From: Methylomonas montana
Lineage (GTDB): Bacteria; Pseudomonadota; Gammaproteobacteria; Methylococcales; Methylomonadaceae
Length of the DNA stretch: 64,000 nucleotides
NCBI RefSeq assembly: GCF_030490285.1
Contig: NZ_CP129884.1
Span: 2,852,001 to 2,916,000 of the forward strand
Direction of reading: 5' to 3'
Shown: piece after piece, positions 62,730 through 64,000 of the stretch
Layout of the letters: every line of letters begins with the position of its first letter
Numbering within the stretch: position 1 is the first letter of the stretch
Position numbers and translations under genes: made by a program
Notes under the pieces: generated by a model
The model's database searches: none
The model's input: only the letters and a program-made list of their open reading frames with translations
What the model was told of the DNA's origin: nothing

Positions 62730-64000
62730 ATGAGTCAACATCAACGCCCAGAATTACCGCCCTCCCCAACCAGGCGCCGAAGTTATGCCCTACCCGGTAC
62801 GCTAATGGCGCTGGCGATTACCGCCGCCGGCTTTTATTTCCAGCATTCCGCGGCGGCCCCTGACGACGGCAAGTTCAAGCGCGGTGGCGGCAAATTCGGC
62901 CATGACGACTTCGACGCCCCGAGCGCTGTCGCTATCGAAACGGTCAGCAAAACCGATTTCCCGGTATATCTGAATGGCTTGGGTACTGTCACCGCATTGC
63001 GCACCGTCACCGTCAAACCCAGGGTAGACGGTGAACTGGTAAAAGTGGCGTTCAGCGAAGGCCAGATGGTCAAGGAAGGCGACCTACTCGCTGAGATCGA
63101 TCCGCGGCCGTTTCAGGTGCAATTGCAACAAGCAGAAGGCCAGTTGCTACGCGACGAAGCGATGCTGAAAAACGCAGAACTGGACCACGCCCGTTATCAA
63201 ACGCTGCTGGAACAGGATTCGATAGCCGCTCAGCAAACCGTGACCCAGGAATCGCAAGTCAAACAATATCGCGGCAGCGTGGAAATGGACAAGGCGCAGG
63301 TCAATAACGCCAAACTGCAGCTCAGTTATACCCGCCTGACCGCGCCGATTGCCGGCCAAGTGGGCTTGCGGCAAATCGACCAGGGCAATATGGTCCATGC
63401 CAGCGACGCCAACGGCGTCGTGGTGATTACCCAGTTGCAGCCCATCAGCGTGGTGTTCACGCTGCCGGAAGACAAGGTGCAAGCAGTGATCCAACGTTGG
63501 CGTTCCAACGAACCGGTCAACATTGCCGCTTACGACCGGGCCGGCAAAACCAAACTGGCCGAAGGTAAGTTGCTGGCGCTGGATAATCAAATCGACTCCA
63601 GCACCGGCACACTAAAATTAAAGGCACAGTTCGACAATAAAGAACGCAGCTTGTTTGCCAATCAATTCGTCAACATCCAGATGCATCTGGATACCTTGCA
63701 TGGCGTCACCCAGGTATCCAGCGCCGCCATTCAACACGACACTCAGGGCGCATTTGTTTACGTGGTCAGCCCGGAAAAAACCGTGCAGATGCGCCGAGTC
63801 AGCTTAGGGCCAACCGAAGCCGACAAAGTGGTCGTGCTGGACAATCTCGCCGCCAACGAAACCGTGGTGGTCGACGGCGCCGACCGGTTGCGCGAAGGCG
63901 CTCAGGTCGATATCGCCGAAAAAGACGGCCAGGCGGTAGCGGCCAGTCCGGAAGCGCTAAGCAAAACGGAAGGCCAATTCCGTAAACGCGGCCGCCGTTC
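62730..64000 (+). CDS. RND efflux periplasmic adaptor subunit (MdtA-like, cut by window end)
   Basis: The frame starts at ATG 62730 and is open to the right edge, 423 residues visible. It has an N-terminal membrane anchor (about residues 23-40), the lipoyl/biotinyl half-motifs (LRTVTVKPRVDGELVKVAFSEGQMVKEGDLLAEIDPRPF and LTAPIAGQVGLRQIDQGNMV), a helical hairpin between them, and the beta-barrel domain. This is a membrane-fusion protein of the MdtA type that would link an inner-membrane RND pump to an outer-membrane channel; the pump gene presumably follows outside the window. Confidence 0.9.
   Translation, partial: MSQHQRPELPPSPTRRRSYALPGTLMALAITAAGFYFQHSAAAPDDGKFKRGGGKFGHDDFDAPSAVAIETVSKTDFPVYLNGLGTVTALRTVTVKPRVDGELVKVAFSEGQMVKEGDLLAEIDPRPFQVQLQQAEGQLLRDEAMLKNAELDHARYQTLLEQDSIAAQQTVTQESQVKQYRGSVEMDKAQVNNAKLQLSYTRLTAPIAGQVGLRQIDQGNMVHASDANGVVVITQLQPISVVFTLPEDKVQAVIQRWRSNEPVNIAAYDRAGKTKLAEGKLLALDNQIDSSTGTLKLKAQFDNKERSLFANQFVNIQMHLDTLHGVTQVSSAAIQHDTQGAFVYVVSPEKTVQMRRVSLGPTEADKVVVLDNLAANETVVVDGADRLREGAQVDIAEKDGQAVAASPEALSKTEGQFRKRGRR

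Overview
The window reads as chromosomal DNA of a gammaproteobacterial (type I) methanotroph, most like Methylomonas or a close relative. The main reason is a set of serine-cycle genes (malyl-CoA lyase, malate-CoA ligase beta and alpha, serine-glyoxylate aminotransferase, hydroxypyruvate reductase) among gammaproteobacterial housekeeping blocks: birA-coaX-SPOR, rpoZ-spoT-ridA-recG-ubiC, greB and slyD. A B12-dependent split ribonucleotide reductase, many PEP/VPLPA-CTERM secreted proteins and di-heme peroxidase-like proteins fit the same group. No rRNA, tRNA or CRISPR array was seen.

Layout. 1-13.6 kb is ordinary core and small accessory genes: a PAS-PAS-GGDEF protein cut by the left edge, slyD, greB, an NlpE-like protein, a Tat-exported amine oxidase, a tightly coupled trio ending in dtd, a Cys/His-repeat lipoprotein, a CBS protein, a GIY-YIG-like protein, a beta-helix protein, RRM and VF530 proteins, and mscL. 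13.7-15.6 kb is a repeat-rich scar with a broken toxin next to an intact antitoxin, a small ORF whose end lies in a repeat, and a duplicated fragment of the nrdJb 3' end. 15.6-19.3 kb holds a DUF2283 gene pair and the split nrdJa/nrdJb, preceded by a promoter carrying two NrdR-type boxes. 19.5-24.1 kb has a small secreted protein and a very large SNF2-type helicase.

24.2-34.6 kb is the serine-cycle region. mclA-mtkA-mtkB run leftwards from their own promoter; sgaA and hprA run rightwards. Between them lies a 1479-residue membrane protein that joins about 14 YCF48-type propeller repeats to a KAP-family P-loop NTPase. 34.6-49 kb is an envelope/redox region: three PEP-CTERM-type proteins, two large di-heme proteins, a TlpA-like thioredoxin, a DUF4266 lipoprotein, a sulfotransferase, and a 1127-residue outer-membrane protein. 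That protein is a DUF3570 barrel with an inserted copy of the neighbouring PEP-CTERM domain and a second barrel fused behind it. 49-54.7 kb holds birA-coaX-SPOR, a PilZ protein, tusDC and bepA. 54.7-55.8 kb is an IS1595-type element. 56.2-61.8 kb is rpoZ-spoT-ridA-recG-ubiC, and the right end is a TetR regulator with the start of an RND efflux adaptor.

The candidates for undescribed biology are the propeller-KAP protein placed inside the serine-cycle cluster, and the domain-shuffled DUF3570 system with its thioredoxin and di-heme partner. Smaller items are the Cys-His-Cys repeat lipoprotein and the gene-pair insertion that appears to have rebuilt the nrdJb end. All functional statements rest on recognisable motifs and remembered family features; no database search was run.
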